Origin: an uncultured Bacteroidales bacterium
GTDB lineage: Bacteria > Bacteroidota > Bacteroidia > Bacteroidales > F082
Direction: 5' to 3'
Length of the DNA stretch: 64,000 nucleotides
Assembly (NCBI GenBank): GCA_947303395.1
Contig: CAMYYD010000001.1
Span: forward strand, 1 to 64,000
The notes beneath the pieces are model-generated. The model was not told the origin of the DNA. It ran no database searches and saw nothing but the letters and a program-made list of their open reading frames with translations. Below, piece after piece: positions 62,902-64,000 of this stretch (the stretch's first letter is position 1; every line of letters starts with the position of its first letter). The position numbers and the translations under genes were made by a program.

Positions 62902-64000
62902 TTTAACCAAGTTTTAAAATTATTCATTCTTTCTGTTACTTTTCTGATGTAGTTCTGCGTCTCCGGAAGGAGTTTCTTCTCGAGATATTTAAAGAGCTGG
63001 TCGTAGCTCATCTCGTTGATTTGCGGGATGGCCTTACCAATCTTGGTGTCGCCTCTCAAAGCGCGTGCCAAGTTGCCTGCTCCTGTGTTGTATGAAGCGA
63101 TGACGCACAGGTTCTGGCTGTCTTTGTTTTCGACTTTAGTAAAATATCTCTTCTTCAATAAATACAGATAATGCACGCCCATCTCGATGTTGTTTTCAGG
63201 CTCGTAGAGGTAGTTGCCTGTAGGTGCTGAGAATGGCTTCTTGAGGCTCTGAGCGCAGTCGGCGCCTGCTGTTCTAGGCACAATCTGCATCAAGCCGTAA
63301 GCCGGGACGTATGACTTTGCCTTCGGGTTGAACGACGACTCGGTTTGCATAATGGCATAAGCCAATGCCGGGTCGACATCCCACTTCTGGCAGTATTTCT
63401 GAATCTCGTTTTTGTATTGCTCAGCGCGTGTTTTGATGTGGTCTGGAGCTAAGTCGAGTTTTATTGTAACCACCTGACGTTCAACGTTGTCCTCGCCTTT
63501 GATGGTCTTGACCTCTGGCTGTACTTTCTCGGCAATCTCCTTCACGTCCTTGTCGAGGTTTTTCTCAGTGACCACCTCGCCAGAAGGGGTCTTTACCTGG
63601 TTTTCAAGCACCGGTGTCTCCTGCAATGGCACGGCTTTCTCGACTTCTGAGTCGTAATCTTTGGTTTTTCCTTTGTTTGTCAACAAAAACTTGAGGTTTT
63701 TCTCAATCTCTTTTTTGTCGACTTCCTTGCCTTTTTCTTGGATGATTTCTATTGTGGCTTCGCCCTTTTCAAAGTCGACGGTGCTTCTTGCCTTGCCGTC
63801 GTTTGAATACTCAACCCAGTCTTTCGGTGTGCTTTCTTTCACGTTGCCTTTGCCCCAGATGAGCTCACCGGTTTTTACGAAATGATCGTAGGCCTCTTTT
63901 TCGGCTTTCACGTATTCTTCGTATTCTTTCTGCATTCTGGCCATATCGTCGTTCTGGCTTTTCTGCATATTTTGCATCTGCTCGTTCTGCTCTCTGGCAT
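62898..64000 (-). CDS. Membrane-bound lytic transglycosylase (MltC-like), 5' end beyond window
   Basis: The open frame continues past the window edge, so the N-terminus and any signal peptide are missing. The visible part (at least 367 residues) has an MltC-type N-terminal domain (STPKDWVEYSNDGKARSTVDF) and, from about 190, an SLT catalytic domain. Counted from the first internal ATG at 63977, the catalytic glutamate is E213 in AIMQTESSFNPKA; GLMQIVPRTAG and VIASYNTGAGNL follow. It cuts peptidoglycan, leaving 1,6-anhydro ends, in the periplasm. Confidence 0.85.
   Translation of the reverse strand, partial: AREQNEQMQNMQKSQNDDMARMQKEYEEYVKAEKEAYDHFVKTGELIWGKGNVKESTPKDWVEYSNDGKARSTVDFEKGEATIEIIQEKGKEVDKKEIEKNLKFLLTNKGKTKDYDSEVEKAVPLQETPVLENQVKTPSGEVVTEKNLDKDVKEIAEKVQPEVKTIKGEDNVERQVVTIKLDLAPDHIKTRAEQYKNEIQKYCQKWDVDPALAYAIMQTESSFNPKAKSYVPAYGLMQIVPRTAGADCAQSLKKPFSAPTGNYLYEPENNIEMGVHYLYLLKKRYFTKVENKDSQNLCVIASYNTGAGNLARALRGDTKIGKAIPQINEMSYDQLFKYLEKKLLPETQNYIRKVTERMNNFKTWLK

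Overview
The window looks like a chromosome segment from an uncultured gut- or rumen-type Bacteroidales bacterium. Pointers to this are: many promoters with the Bacteroidetes -7 box TAnnTTTG; secreted proteins with type IX (Por) secretion C-terminal domains; an OstA_2-type protein, AsmA and numerous MKK...SC lipoproteins; a BT4734/DUF3987/HTH/tyrosine-integrase cluster typical of Bacteroidales integrative elements; and leucine-catabolic carboxylase genes next to butyrate kinase.

Layout. (1) 1-1460: an ADP-ribosylglycohydrolase gene between two copies of a low-complexity 'word' repeat. (2) 1461-13172: a tightly packed, visibly AT-rich five-gene operon encoding a radical SAM protein, a NERD-nuclease/SF1-helicase fusion, a 779-aa protein (possibly DrmE-like), a DrmA-type SF2 helicase and a DrmB-type DUF1998 protein. 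This is a DISARM core without a recognisable DNA methyltransferase or DrmC nuclease, and with two unusual partners. It is the best candidate for an undescribed system. A Fic AMP-transferase gene follows. (3) 14584-20310: minus-strand replication/integration module (DUF3987 protein, BT4734 primase-like protein, two HTH proteins, unknown protein, tyrosine recombinase) and a non-coding tail with 11-bp tandem repeats. (4) 20330-21626: cupin and PAP2 phosphatase. (5) 21842-28518: signalling operon with two paralogous small-molecule-kinase-like proteins, a lipoprotein, a small alarmone synthetase, an alarmone-hydrolase-like HD protein, a membrane SpoIIE phosphatase with a fused RsbW-like kinase domain, and a STAS protein.

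(6) 28664-33840: lipoprotein-type phosphoglycerate mutase, a deletion scar of a second PAP2 gene, a tandem formylglycine-generating-enzyme-like lipoprotein, a cytidylate-kinase-like protein, a repeat-rich intergenic region and a small secreted protein. (7) 33863-38376: two T9SS cargo proteins, one a C10 peptidase, then rlmN and an endonuclease/exonuclease/phosphatase gene. (8) 40649-43217: small envelope proteins and a DUF4143 ATPase. (9) 43412-55952: methylcrotonyl-CoA-type carboxylase subunits, enoyl-CoA hydratase, acyl-CoA dehydrogenase, phosphate butyryltransferase and butyrate kinase, interrupted by a membrane-anchored UvrD-like helicase gene flanked by about 40-bp inverted repeats beside a broken parDE pair. 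(10) 55993-64000: OstA-like protein, tRNA-Ala(GGC), MauE/thioredoxin-like protein, AsmA, lipoprotein, RidA and the start-truncated MltC-type transglycosylase.

Functionally, regions 1-3 and 46-50 kb are accessory (defence, toxin and mobility). The metabolic genes around 43-56 kb could together convert leucine- or lysine-derived acyl-CoAs to acids with ATP made by butyrate kinase. Domain calls rest on reading motifs directly; no database search was possible.
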